Source: Bacillota bacterium (GTDB lineage Bacteria; Bacillota_I; Bacilli_A; Erysipelotrichales; Erysipelotrichaceae). From it: a DNA stretch of 64,000 bases. Each line of letters starts with the position of its first letter. Position 1 is the first letter of the stretch. Under the pieces are notes generated by a model. The model was not told the origin of the DNA and did no database searches. It worked only from the letters and a program-made list of their open reading frames with translations. Position numbers and translations under genes: made by a program. Shown here piece by piece: positions 50,809-60,539 of the stretch. The stretch is from positions 1 through 64,000 of the forward strand of contig JAEWFD010000026.1 in the NCBI GenBank assembly GCA_023388995.1. The letters are read 5' to 3'.

Positions 50809-52344
50809 CTACATCAGCGGTGCGAAGACTCGCAGAATTGCACGCATGACTTTTGTTGCCAATGATTCTTTCTTGAACATGTCTACCGTGATGCGCTGCG
50901 ACTGTGCAAGAATTGCTAAGAAATCCTCCTTCATATGGCGGATACTTTCGGTTTTGTACATCCAAATACCACATTCATGATGCAAATAGTAGCTGCGGTA
51001 ATCCATATTCGTTGTTCCGATAATTGCGACTTCATCATCACAGATAAATGTTTTCGCATGCATGAAGCCTGGTGTGTATTCATAAATTTTGACCCCTGCT
51101 TCAATCAAAGGCTGATAGTAAGCCCGCGTTACAATATGCACATACCACTTATCCGGAATATGCGGCAAAATCATCCGAACATCAATGCCATTTTTGGCTG
51201 CCAATGTAAGCGCCGTGATTACTTCATTGTCGCAGATCAGATAGGGCGTCTGGATATACACATATTCCTTTGCCATGTTTAATATGTTCATATGGGCAAA
51301 CTCGCCGATAATTTCATCATCGGACGGCGTATCCGCATAGGGCAGGACAAATCCTGCTGCCTGTATATCTTTAACCACTTCCGGATCGGGTCGATAGTAG
51401 CGATAATCTTCATCTTCATCATACTCTAAATTCCAGAACTGCAAAAACATAATTGTAAAGTTCCAGACAGCCTCTCCGCGGATCATGATGCCATTATCCT
51501 TCCAATGCCCGAAGCGAACATAGGCATTGATGTATTCATCCGCAAGATTTATGCCTCCCGTAAATCCAACATTGCCGTCAATGACAACAATCTTGCGGTG
51601 ATCTCGATTGTTCATATGTACCATCAAAGCCGGAACCAAGCGATTGAACACATATACCCGGATTCCTAGTTTCTCCAATGTTTTATGATAATTGCTCGGC
51701 AATGTCTGCAAACATCCGGCATCATCATAGATCAAGCGAACCTCAACACCTTCTTTGACTTTTTCCACCAAAATCTCCAAAATAGAATTCCAGAAAATAC
51801 CCTCTGCAATAATAAAATATTCGATAAAGATAAATTTCTTGGCTTTGCGCAATTCAATTTTCATCCGCTCAAACATGGCTTCACCAGTAGGCAGAAATTC
51901 ATTCTCGCAGTTTCTGTAGATTGGATAGTATGAATGACTCATCAAATAATACACTTGCTTATAGATCGATTTATCCTCTTCCAGAAAATGCCGCATAATA
52001 AACTGATCATGCTCGAATAACGAGATCGTGGCATTGGTCACTTTCTGATAGCGAGCTTTCACTTTCTTCGGCATTTGCTTAATGCCAAACATCAGATAAA
52101 ACATTCCGCCAAACAGCGGAAATAGTAAAATGGGAATACACCAGGCAAATTTGTAGGATGGATTGTCCGGTCGGTTGATAATCCAGATTGTAATAGCAAT
52201 ACTTAATAAAATAAAACTTCCGTAGAGATAAACAGCATACTGCGCTAATGCGAAAATAATATACATCAATAATATAATTTGCAACAATATCAAAGTTGTT
52301 ACAATCAAAACTTTAGATGTCAGAAATTTATACAACTTACGCAT
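50809..52344 (-). CDS. cls: Cardiolipin synthase
   Basis: A 511-residue phospholipase D-type synthase with two N-terminal membrane helices (about 10-30 and 35-55). The two HKD motifs are HMNNRDHRKIVVIDG and HAKTFICDDEVAIIGTTN. It joins two phosphatidylglycerols to cardiolipin. GAGGTG precedes the ATG. It lies 24 bp after the ABC-F gene and is probably last in that transcript. Confidence 0.93.
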   Translation of the reverse strand: MRKLYKFLTSKVLIVTTLILLQIILLMYIIFALAQYAVYLYGSFILLSIAITIWIINRPDNPSYKFAWCIPILLFPLFGGMFYLMFGIKQMPKKVKARYQKVTNATISLFEHDQFIMRHFLEEDKSIYKQVYYLMSHSYYPIYRNCENEFLPTGEAMFERMKIELRKAKKFIFIEYFIIAEGIFWNSILEILVEKVKEGVEVRLIYDDAGCLQTLPSNYHKTLEKLGIRVYVFNRLVPALMVHMNNRDHRKIVVIDGNVGFTGGINLADEYINAYVRFGHWKDNGIMIRGEAVWNFTIMFLQFWNLEYDEDEDYRYYRPDPEVVKDIQAAGFVLPYADTPSDDEIIGEFAHMNILNMAKEYVYIQTPYLICDNEVITALTLAAKNGIDVRMILPHIPDKWYVHIVTRAYYQPLIEAGVKIYEYTPGFMHAKTFICDDEVAIIGTTNMDYRSYYLHHECGIWMYKTESIRHMKEDFLAILAQSQRITVDMFKKESLATKVMRAILRVFAPLM

Positions 52345-52368
52345 CGATCCTCACCTCTTTTCCAAAAC

Positions 52369-54201
52369 CTAACTCTGCAATTCCTCCCACTTCGCCAGCA
52401 ATTCATTAATTTCATTGTGCAGCGTATCAATCGCACTATCTAGTTCCTGCATTTTGCGGTAGTCATGATAATATGTTTCATCAAACCGTTTCTCCCGCAA
52501 TTCCCCCAGCTGCCCTTCTTTCTCTTCAATCATTTTCTCCAGCTTTTTGACTTCCCGTTCCGGCAGCACACGTTTTACTTGTACCTCTTTCACTTCAGCT
52601 TTCTTTTCTTGCTGAGCAACTACAACTTTCCCCATGTATTCGTCATATGTCGTTGGAATGTAAGTAGCTTTGCCATGCTTGATCTCCAAGAGGGAATTAG
52701 CCATTCGCTTAATGAAATAGCGATCATGACTAACGAACAGCAGTGTTCCGTCAAATTCCTGCAAAGCCTCTTCCAATATCTCTTTGCTGTCAATATCCAA
52801 ATGGTTCGTCGGTTCGTCCAAAATCAGGAAATTGCCTCGTTCCAGCATCAGCTTCGCAAGGCTCAGACGTACTTTCTCACCTCCGGATAACTGGTTCACT
52901 TGTTTAAATACTTCTTCATCGGTAAACAAGAAACAACCAAGAACAGTCCTTATTTGAGTATGTGTAATTTCCGGATGTTCATCCCAGAGTTCTTCTAATA
53001 CGGTTTTGGCACTGTTTAACTGCGCCATTTGCTGATCAAAATAACCAACTTCAATTTGATGACCAAATAAAAACTCACCGCCTAAAGCTGGTACAAGTCC
53101 CATAATGGTCTTCAGGAATGTAGATTTTCCTTCGCCATTGGGTCCTAAAATAGCAATCCTTTGGCCTTTGATGATTTCCATGGAAACCTCACATAACACC
53201 TGCTCATATCCAACTTGCAGCTGATCCAACTCTAAAACCGTTTTGCCTCCCTTGGTTTTAGGAGTAAAACGGACTTTCATTTTACGTTCATCAATTTCAA
53301 TCGGTTCGATCTTATCCATTCGCTCAAGATACTTGATCTTGCTTTGGGCAAATGCTGCTTTGCTGCGCTTATAGCGAAACTTCTCAATCAGTGCCTCTAA
53401 CCGGGCAATATCTTTTTGCTGGCGCTGATATGCCTGTGCATTTTTTTCTATATCTTTGGAGCGCATGGCCAGATAGCTGGTGTAATTGCCTCGGTACTTG
53501 CTTAAGGCACCAAGACTTAACTCGCAAACCATATCCACCACTTCATCCAAAAAATAACGGTCATGGCTTACGACAACAATCGCTTTGGCATACTTCTTCA
53601 AATAGCCTTCCAGCCATTCAATCGTCTGCAAATCCAGGTGATTCGTTGGTTCATCCAGCAGCAAAACATCCGGCTTGCTTAACAATAGCTTGGCAAATGC
53701 CAGCTTTGTTTTCTGTCCCCCCGAAAACGTATGCAGGGGACGCCCCATGTCTTCCGCGGAAAAACCGAATTTGGAAACCACCGTCTTGGCTTCACTCTCA
53801 TAGGTATAGCCTCCGGCTTCTTCAAAGGCATGCTGCAAGTCGGCATATTTCTCCAGTAACGCTTCACTATGATCTGTTTCCATCTGGCGGCTGACTTGTT
53901 CCAGCTGCCGGTTCATTTCTCTTAAATCGTGAAATACCGCAAACAACTCATCCTCCACACTCCGCTTTTCATCTTGGAATGTCATCTGCGCTAAATATCC
54001 TATTTTTACTCCATTTCTTTTATGGATACTTCCTTTATCTAATGTAATCTCATCCGCAATCACCTTTAACAAGGTTGTTTTACCGCATCCATTTTTTCCG
54101 ATCAAGGCAATTTTCTCGTTGCCTTTGATTTCAAACTGAATATCTTCAAATACGGTTGTACTGCCGAAATATTTGGAAGCATGACTGATGCTAAGTATCA
54201 T
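52369..54201 (-). CDS. ABC-F family ATPase
   Basis: A 610-residue protein with two ATP-binding cassettes and no membrane part. Walker A motifs GKNGCGKTT and GPNGEGKST, signatures FSGGQKTKLAFAK and LSGGEKVRLSLAK, a linker rich in charged helix between them and a C-terminal coiled coil. ABC-F proteins act on the ribosome, in translation control or antibiotic protection; the exact class cannot be read by eye. The ATG at 54201 is 9 nt from TAGGAG and lies inside the end of the previous gene. Confidence 0.93.
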   Translation of the reverse strand: MILSISHASKYFGSTTVFEDIQFEIKGNEKIALIGKNGCGKTTLLKVIADEITLDKGSIHKRNGVKIGYLAQMTFQDEKRSVEDELFAVFHDLREMNRQLEQVSRQMETDHSEALLEKYADLQHAFEEAGGYTYESEAKTVVSKFGFSAEDMGRPLHTFSGGQKTKLAFAKLLLSKPDVLLLDEPTNHLDLQTIEWLEGYLKKYAKAIVVVSHDRYFLDEVVDMVCELSLGALSKYRGNYTSYLAMRSKDIEKNAQAYQRQQKDIARLEALIEKFRYKRSKAAFAQSKIKYLERMDKIEPIEIDERKMKVRFTPKTKGGKTVLELDQLQVGYEQVLCEVSMEIIKGQRIAILGPNGEGKSTFLKTIMGLVPALGGEFLFGHQIEVGYFDQQMAQLNSAKTVLEELWDEHPEITHTQIRTVLGCFLFTDEEVFKQVNQLSGGEKVRLSLAKLMLERGNFLILDEPTNHLDIDSKEILEEALQEFDGTLLFVSHDRYFIKRMANSLLEIKHGKATYIPTTYDEYMGKVVVAQQEKKAEVKEVQVKRVLPEREVKKLEKMIEEKEGQLGELREKRFDETYYHDYRKMQELDSAIDTLHNEINELLAKWEELQS

Positions 54202-54673
54202 TTGAATCAACTCCTAGCGATAGTATATCATCAAAAACATATTTTTGAAACATTTCATAGGAAAAAGGAAGGCGCAGCCGCATGTATAATTTTCGCAATT
54301 CTTCCTGTTGGTTTTGTGCCCGGTATACTTTGGAAAACCAAATCATTTGATCTAATACATGCTTTTCCTGCCTGAGTATGCGCCCCATTAGCTTTGGATA
54401 TTTCGTAAATAAGGATTGCATGCTTGAGCGGTGCAATTTTAGTATTCGTACTTTCCCAACAGGTATATATTCATACCCAAATTCTTCCATTGCAAGTACC
54501 TCAATGTTCAAACAGCCTTTTTGACGGCAAATAAAATGAATATGCATATCTTCCTTGGACCGTACGATGACAATCCCTTCCACCACGAAATACAAATAAT
54601 CAGCTTGCAGATGCAAACTGCTGTCCCCATACACTACACCTTGCTCCTTCAAGAGATAAAACCAGCTGCTCAT
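54191..54673 (-). CDS. Cyclic-nucleotide-binding-like protein without HTH
   Basis: A 160-residue protein whose first 120 residues resemble the Crp/Fnr sensor beta-roll (YLYFVVEGIVIVRSKEDMHIHFICRQKG, then EVLAMEEFGYEYIPVGKVRILKL). After the dimer-type helix (MGRILRQEKHVLDQMIWFSK) it ends within 40 residues, without a recognisable HTH. AGGAGGG is 8 nt before the ATG. It overlaps the start of the ABC-F gene by 11 bp. Either a truncated regulator or a free-standing sensor; the ligand is unknown. Confidence 0.7.
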   Translation of the reverse strand: MSSWFYLLKEQGVVYGDSSLHLQADYLYFVVEGIVIVRSKEDMHIHFICRQKGCLNIEVLAMEEFGYEYIPVGKVRILKLHRSSMQSLFTKYPKLMGRILRQEKHVLDQMIWFSKVYRAQNQQEELRKLYMRLRLPFSYEMFQKYVFDDILSLGVDSNDT

Positions 54674-54720
54674 CACAATCCCTCCTCTTTTATCATTTTG
54701 ACAGCTTCTGGCTTTCTCCT

Positions 54721-54747
54721 AAAAGAAAACAAGGATTGCTCCTTGTT
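54721..54747 (-). terminator. Terminator after the amidase gene
   Basis: Minus strand AACAAGGA-gcaa-TCCTTGTT followed by TTCTTTT; the stem overlaps the amidase stop codon. Confidence 0.75.
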
Positions 54748-56080
54748 ATTCTGCTGGTGTATTAATATCCAGTTTTAAATAGTCAATGATTCCTTGTGCA
54801 GCCGCTTTGGCATAGCTTTCATAGTTCGCTTTCCATTTTTTTGCTTCGTCTGCATTTGACATATACAAATATTCAATTAAAACAGCTTGAGCTCCATAAT
54901 TTGTTCCTGTAATAAAAGGTGCATTTTCTGTCTGTGCTTTTTCCGATAGTTCTCCGGCACCAAGACCAAGGCCACCCGGTTCCCGAATCATCATATACCC
55001 ATCATAGCCGGCTTTAATTGCTTTATTGCCATCTTTGGTACGCGGACTTTTCACGGACTTACCTACCGCTTTCAAAGTACTGTCGCTTGTGATTGCTTGC
55101 AGAATGCTGTCAGCCAAGGTAGAGGAGGTGTAGGATGAATAGAACACTTCACTGCCTTTTGCACTTTTGGCATCAGCTGAATTCAAATGATTAGAAATAT
55201 AATATTTTGCATGGTGCTTAAAGACCATCTCTACTCTGCCGCCGGCACCGTAAGTATTCACAACAGCATCGCCTTCACGTGCCAGTTTCACTTTCAAGCC
55301 AGCAGCTTCCAGCGCCTCTTTCATCACCAGCGAAGCTTTCATATTTTCTTCTGCTTCAATTAATCCGTTTTGGGCATGGCCTCGCTCTACAAGCGGTCCT
55401 TCATCATAGCTGTTATGCCCCGGATCAACAATAATATCATAGTAATCCTCAGGCAGGGCTTCTTCCTTTACTTCCACAAACAAGTAAGGACGATCTAATG
55501 CAAATTCAGGATCATCTTCATAAAAAAGCTTTTGATTGGCAATCAAAGTAATCTTATGATTGATGCCACCTCTGGTAATTGTATAAAAGCTATCCAGCAG
55601 CGGTTCACTGCTGTAAATCCGATCCTCTTTCATCAAGGAGCTGATATATACTTCGTAAATACCTTTTGTAAGTTCATAAAGCGGGATTTTCTTATCTAAA
55701 TCTGAGCCAATCATATAAACAAAGGATTCATCCGTACATAAATTGCGAAACGAGATGCTTTTATTCACTAGAGGATCTGCTGCTCCTTTTTCATATGGGT
55801 TAGCATACAATCCTAAATGTTCCCCATAGAAGACATGATCCTGAATTTCATAAACCTGTTCCTGCTCCGGCTGTTTTGCCAGCAATTCCTTGCTTTTTTT
55901 CGGAGTCAGTTCACATACCGCATAAGATGTATCCACCGGCTTCTTTTTCCAGAATGTTTGATATGCTGCAAATGGCGCATATAATACAAGCGCACATAAG
56001 ATTAAAAAGGGAATCAGCACTTGATAGCGTACTTTTCTTCTGCGTCTCTTTTTTGGTAAATATGTTGGTTTTCTACTCAT
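54746..56080 (-). CDS. N-acetylmuramoyl-L-alanine amidase
   Basis: A 444-residue membrane-anchored protein: basic N-terminus (KKRRRRKVR), one helix (about 20-40), an extracytoplasmic region, and an Amidase_3 catalytic domain from about 215. Zinc ligands are His in IVDPGHNSYDEG, Glu in IEAEENMKAS and His in YISNHLNSA; the catalytic Glu is in VLIEYLYMS. It cuts the bond between muramic acid and the stem peptide. It overlaps licD by 8 bp. Confidence 0.92.
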   Translation of the reverse strand: MSRKPTYLPKKRRRRKVRYQVLIPFLILCALVLYAPFAAYQTFWKKKPVDTSYAVCELTPKKSKELLAKQPEQEQVYEIQDHVFYGEHLGLYANPYEKGAADPLVNKSISFRNLCTDESFVYMIGSDLDKKIPLYELTKGIYEVYISSLMKEDRIYSSEPLLDSFYTITRGGINHKITLIANQKLFYEDDPEFALDRPYLFVEVKEEALPEDYYDIIVDPGHNSYDEGPLVERGHAQNGLIEAEENMKASLVMKEALEAAGLKVKLAREGDAVVNTYGAGGRVEMVFKHHAKYYISNHLNSADAKSAKGSEVFYSSYTSSTLADSILQAITSDSTLKAVGKSVKSPRTKDGNKAIKAGYDGYMMIREPGGLGLGAGELSEKAQTENAPFITGTNYGAQAVLIEYLYMSNADEAKKWKANYESYAKAAAQGIIDYLKLDINTPAE

Positions 56081-56909
56081 TTCTACCTCCTAAATCAATA
56101 TCCACAATATGTTTCGGAGCCCTGTTTTCCTCCTTAGGCAATGTCATGTAGCTAGGTGCAATCGCCGTGCATAAATATTCATGCGGATGATTTGCCACCG
56201 GAAACTTGGTATCTTCGAATGTTACATACTGCACCGGGTAAATATCGCTCTTTTTGAAAATAAATGGCTTAAAGGGATTCTTATAAGACCACGTCAAGTC
56301 AAAACCGATGTAATCGCTGCCGCGATTGCAAGCACCATAGATGCGTGCATTGCTGACATACCAACGCTTCAGAAATACAGGATTGATCCTTATATTGTCT
56401 AAAAGAATCATGAATGGCAAGATCAGCATGTTCAATAACCGCAGCGGCAAATCCAGTACTTTATTCGGTGATACATAGTCATAGATAAACACATCAATAA
56501 ACAGCCCGTCACATCCATCCCCATTTTTGATACGATTAGCTAAGAGCGTATTTGCCTCTTTGATGTAAGTCCCTTTTTTCCTGATCTTCATCGCCGGAAT
56601 CGATACATTGTATTTTTTATTGGTATCAAAACAATGAAAGACATAATCTTCCGGCAGCTCTGTCTTCAGAACTTCAAGGAAGCGTTTATAGTCTTCATAC
56701 ATCATAGCAATATCGTAATCATCATCCCAAGGAATAAAACCTTGATGACGAATGGCTCCCAAAGCAGAACCGCCATTTAAGAAATACGGTATTTTATGTT
56801 TCTGGCAAATATGATCAATATCCTTTGCCATTTGCAATAATATATCTTGTACATCCCGCACTGTAATCACAGAGCCATCTTCTTTTGTTTTTAATATATA
56901 AGTTTCCAT
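56073..56909 (-). CDS. LicD family phosphotransferase
   Basis: A 278-residue member of the LicD family, which attaches phosphocholine or similar groups to cell-surface polymers. The nucleotidyltransferase-like site is in YFLNGGSALGAIRHQGFIPWDDDYDIAM. GAGGTC precedes the ATG. It is co-translated with the amidase, which supports a cell-wall role. No licA, licB or licC choline genes are in the window, so the transferred group is unknown. Confidence 0.9.
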   Translation of the reverse strand: METYILKTKEDGSVITVRDVQDILLQMAKDIDHICQKHKIPYFLNGGSALGAIRHQGFIPWDDDYDIAMMYEDYKRFLEVLKTELPEDYVFHCFDTNKKYNVSIPAMKIRKKGTYIKEANTLLANRIKNGDGCDGLFIDVFIYDYVSPNKVLDLPLRLLNMLILPFMILLDNIRINPVFLKRWYVSNARIYGACNRGSDYIGFDLTWSYKNPFKPFIFKKSDIYPVQYVTFEDTKFPVANHPHEYLCTAIAPSYMTLPKEENRAPKHIVDIDLGGRNE

Positions 56910-57063
56910 ACATTGACCTCAACACCATTATTATACCTGGAATCTGAAAAATGTCACCAAAAACTATGATTTTCGTTGTATTTCCCACAAGCTTCAAGAA
57001 CCCCTATCCGCACAATTTAGGTGGTCTTTTTTCAGTTATTATTCATACATTTTTTAAAATATA

Positions 57064-57072
57064 TGATATACT
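57064..57072 (+). promoter_or_regulatory. Extended -10 promoter, start site at or next to ATG
   Basis: TGATATACT, an extended -10, ends 9 nt before the ATG of the EAL gene. Transcription should begin at about 57079-57082, leaving no room for a ribosome-binding site. No good -35 is seen, as is common with extended -10 promoters. Confidence 0.55.
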
Positions 57073-57081
57073 AAACGTACT

Positions 57082-58734
57082 ATGAAGAACTATAAATTAA
57101 CGGTAATTACATGCTTTATGCTTTCTTTCTTTTATAGTTCTTTTGTGCGCACATTCGCAGCTTATGAAAAAACACCGATCCGCGTTGGATATTTTCTTGC
57201 GGACGGTTTTTTTGACTCTCATAACGGTGTATTATCCGGCAGCGGATATGATACTTTTGAGTTCATTGCAAAACAAAATCAATATGAGATTGAATATATA
57301 AACTGTACTTTGAAGGAGTGCTTTAATCTGCTCTCCAATCAGGAAATTGATTTGCTTGGCGGTATTACCTTGTCAGAAAGCCGCAAGAATTTGTATCAAT
57401 TTTCCAGTGTTGCAATGGGATCACAGTCAGGAAGCGTTTTTGTTCGTGATAAAACAATCCCGTACGGAAATATCAAACAGCTGCAAGATCTGAAAATCGG
57501 CATGATGTTTGAAAATTATTATTCCACTCGTTTCATTGATATCGCACTGGATGAATCCATATCCTTTCTGCCTATCTTCAAACATACCTACGAAGAATTG
57601 TATGCATTATATCAGGACGAAACATTGGATGGCTTTATTGCCCACTCGGAAGCAAATTTGCCGAATACCAACCGCATTTATGAATTTGACCTGAACTATA
57701 TCTACATTATTAGCTATCTGGGAAATACAGCCTTGATTGAACATGTGTCCAAGGCCCTGCTTGCATTGCCGAATCGTGATATCTATCCCCTTGCACCCGC
57801 CGGACAGCCGCTGTTAACGACTGATTTTACCTTCTTATATATCTTGTCTATTTTGATTTTTATTGGATGTGCCTTATTTGCGTTTTATGTTACCCAGCAA
57901 ATTAAGCTGCATGAAGCACAGCAGATACTGCGTGATCGGACAAAAGAAATTCATCATGCGTTGACACACCACCAAATCTTTTTTGTGTATCAGCCGATTG
58001 TTGACTACCAAAACAGCCAGATTGCCCATTTAGAAGCCCTCATCCGCTGGAATCATCCGGTCAAAGGGATGCTGGCTCCGAATGTTTTTCTGGAGGATAT
58101 TCAGACATGCGGGCTGATGTTTGAGGTTTTCGTGCAAACAATGGATCAGGCATTGTCTGACTACCAGAATTCTTTTGCGGCTTATTTTCAAGAGCAAACA
58201 ACGTCATTTCATATTTGCATCAATATTACCTATGCCATTTTGATGGATCAGCGTTTCATTCCGGCTGTTCAAGCTGCAATCAAAGCATATCAGGTAGATG
58301 GCTGCCTTTTATGCTTTGAGATTACGGAACAAATGCAGCATCAGGAACTCCAGCAATTCAATGATCGGCTGGTACAGCTGCGTTCCTTGGACTGCAAGAT
58401 TGCAATGGATGATTTTGGCATGGAGTATTCATCGCTGCTTTCTTTGAAGCAAAGTGATTACGATATTTATAAGATTGATAAATTCTTTATTGATGAAATC
58501 TTGCGAGATCATACATGCCAATCCATTACTGATGCCATTATTTCCATCGGCCGCATTCTTGACAAACATGTCATTGCGGAAGGTGTTGAAAGCCAGGAAC
58601 AAGTGCAGCAACTATATCAAATGGGCTGCTGTTTATTTCAAGGATACTATTTCAGCAAACCACTGGAGAAACAGCAGCTTATTCTTCAACTTGATGCAAT
58701 CCTTGCTAAGACGAAAGAAGGTGCCGCAGCATGA
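57082..58734 (+). CDS. Membrane EAL phosphodiesterase with periplasmic solute-binding sensor
   Basis: A 550-residue protein: signal peptide (1-27), an SBP_bac_3-like sensor (about 32-240, with IRVGYFLADGFFD, DLLGGITLSESRK), one membrane helix (250-271) and an EAL domain (295-545). Catalytic residues are intact: EAL at 318-320, FEITE near 412, DDFG at 443-446, AEGVES. It should hydrolyse cyclic di-GMP in response to an external amino-acid-like ligand. No GGDEF domain is present. There is no ribosome-binding site, so the mRNA may be leaderless. Its stop overlaps the next start (ATGA). Confidence 0.93.
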   Translation: MKNYKLTVITCFMLSFFYSSFVRTFAAYEKTPIRVGYFLADGFFDSHNGVLSGSGYDTFEFIAKQNQYEIEYINCTLKECFNLLSNQEIDLLGGITLSESRKNLYQFSSVAMGSQSGSVFVRDKTIPYGNIKQLQDLKIGMMFENYYSTRFIDIALDESISFLPIFKHTYEELYALYQDETLDGFIAHSEANLPNTNRIYEFDLNYIYIISYLGNTALIEHVSKALLALPNRDIYPLAPAGQPLLTTDFTFLYILSILIFIGCALFAFYVTQQIKLHEAQQILRDRTKEIHHALTHHQIFFVYQPIVDYQNSQIAHLEALIRWNHPVKGMLAPNVFLEDIQTCGLMFEVFVQTMDQALSDYQNSFAAYFQEQTTSFHICINITYAILMDQRFIPAVQAAIKAYQVDGCLLCFEITEQMQHQELQQFNDRLVQLRSLDCKIAMDDFGMEYSSLLSLKQSDYDIYKIDKFFIDEILRDHTCQSITDAIISIGRILDKHVIAEGVESQEQVQQLYQMGCCLFQGYYFSKPLEKQQLILQLDAILAKTKEGAAA

Positions 58735-60401
58735 AGCACCCGCATAACCTGAAAGAAAGACGCCAGCTTATTGAGCAAATCAGCATTCCCTTCATCATCA
58801 GCATTCTGGTTATTGCTCTTGTTGCAATCAGCATTTTGATGCGAATCCCCAAGACGAAATATATCACTGTCGGCTATCCATTGATCGAAGGGTTTCAGGA
58901 ATTGGATGAACAAGGCAATCCTTATGGCTATCAGTATGAAATCATCAAGCAGATTGCCAACTATAACCATTGGAATATTTCCTTGATTACCGGGGATTAT
59001 CAGGATTTAATTGCGAAAGTGGGAACTGGGGAAATCGACCTGATGGGTGGTGTTCAGCGAACACCGGAAACACAGCGTAATTTGTCCTTCACCAATATTG
59101 CCGGAGGCAATGCTCGCAATGTTCTGTTATCTCGTACGATGCATACGGTCCTTTATCAGTACAAGGCTTTGCACCAGAAAAAAATCGGCTTCTTGGCAAA
59201 TCAGATTACATACAGTGAATTTGAATTGCTGGCGCAAAATCATAATTTTATGTATGAACCATTCTTTTATGACAGTTATGGTGAATTAATCAATGCACTC
59301 GAGTCTGATGCCGTTGATGTTGTTTCGATTTCATCCATGTACCGGATTCCAAGCAGATTGATTATATCCAATTATAGTATTGCGGAGTATTATTTTGTGA
59401 CTGCCAAAGAACGTCCTGATCTGCTGGCAGAACTCAACGATGGATTGGCCTCCATCAATCGCAGCCAGCCGCAGCTCCAAGATAAGTTGTATCAGCATTA
59501 TTACATCGAAGAACAAAACACCTTGTTTCAACAAGATTCACATGTTCCGCAATTTTTGCTGTTTCTCATATATTTATTGTTGCCTGCCGTTCTGTTTTAT
59601 TTTATCTATCAAATTTATTATCAGCATAAGCATACGGAACCAATGCACCAAGCCTATGTAAAAGGAATCCAGAACAATGAAATGAAAGTCCGCTTTATTC
59701 CGATTGCATCTGCAGCAGATAAAGAAGTTTCCCTGTTTGCATTGCAGTATTACTGGGACAGTCCTCTTTTAGGTCAGCTCAGCAAAGATGACATGATGAA
59801 AATACGCGGCAAAAGGCCTCGTCTTAAATTCCGCTATCATGAATTAACTGTAATCTGCCGCAGCATTGCCAAGGTAATCAACAATCCGCAATATCAGCAG
59901 GCACAGTTCATTATCGCCATGAGCAATCCATATCCTAACCGCTGGGCTGTATATCGTTTTATGTTCTTGCTGCAATATTTCCTGCGACGTTATCAGGTGC
60001 CTGCGCATCATCTTCTATTTTCTTTCACCAATGAGATTGTGCGGGAAGCGGAAACAAAACTGCAGATGGCTCGGATCGGGCATAAATTCGGATTCCGCTT
60101 TGTCATGAGTGACTTTGCATTTCAATTTTCTTCCTTATCCCAACTCAAGAAAATCAATTATGACTATTTTACCATTGATGCCCTGTATACAACCGATGCC
60201 AGCACCAATGAAATCAGCTATCAAATCATGAAATTGATTGTTAACATAGCAGCATCTTTGCAAAAGCAGACCATTGCTTTTGGGATTGATACGGAAGAGG
60301 CCTATCATCTGGCATTGGAAATCGGCTGCGATTATGTCCAAGGCGCATTCATTAGCCAGCATCTGGAATTAGAAGATTTGCAGATGGCAAACTATCAATA
60401 G
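58731..60401 (+). CDS. Paralogous membrane protein with degenerate EAL domain
   Basis: A 556-residue protein with the same layout as its neighbour: N-terminal helix (about 17-37), solute-binding-like sensor (45-260, with ITVGYPLIEGFQE, IDLMGGVQRTPETQ), second helix (275-297) and an EAL-like domain (320-550). The catalytic positions are lost: EAL reads FALQYYW, DDFG reads SDFAFQFSS, and AEGVE reads AFGIDTEE, while VQGAFIS remains. It is probably catalytically dead and acts as a binding or partner subunit. Its ATG overlaps the stop of the intact EAL gene, so they are made in fixed ratio. Confidence 0.88.
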   Translation: MKHPHNLKERRQLIEQISIPFIISILVIALVAISILMRIPKTKYITVGYPLIEGFQELDEQGNPYGYQYEIIKQIANYNHWNISLITGDYQDLIAKVGTGEIDLMGGVQRTPETQRNLSFTNIAGGNARNVLLSRTMHTVLYQYKALHQKKIGFLANQITYSEFELLAQNHNFMYEPFFYDSYGELINALESDAVDVVSISSMYRIPSRLIISNYSIAEYYFVTAKERPDLLAELNDGLASINRSQPQLQDKLYQHYYIEEQNTLFQQDSHVPQFLLFLIYLLLPAVLFYFIYQIYYQHKHTEPMHQAYVKGIQNNEMKVRFIPIASAADKEVSLFALQYYWDSPLLGQLSKDDMMKIRGKRPRLKFRYHELTVICRSIAKVINNPQYQQAQFIIAMSNPYPNRWAVYRFMFLLQYFLRRYQVPAHHLLFSFTNEIVREAETKLQMARIGHKFGFRFVMSDFAFQFSSLSQLKKINYDYFTIDALYTTDASTNEISYQIMKLIVNIAASLQKQTIAFGIDTEEAYHLALEIGCDYVQGAFISQHLELEDLQMANYQ

Positions 60402-60539
60402 TTTGCTGCGCAGGCTTTCTATTGCTATTACTTATACGTACACAGTCGCTAGTTTGATTGATGCATGTCAGTTAAAGCAGTTTACAAATTATGCAGACGA
60501 ATACAGTCTTACACGATATAAACGACAGGGGGTAAAAAG

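Noticed and set aside
58731..60401. Active second phosphodiesterase
   Set aside because: All metal- and substrate-binding EAL motifs are replaced, so activity is very unlikely.
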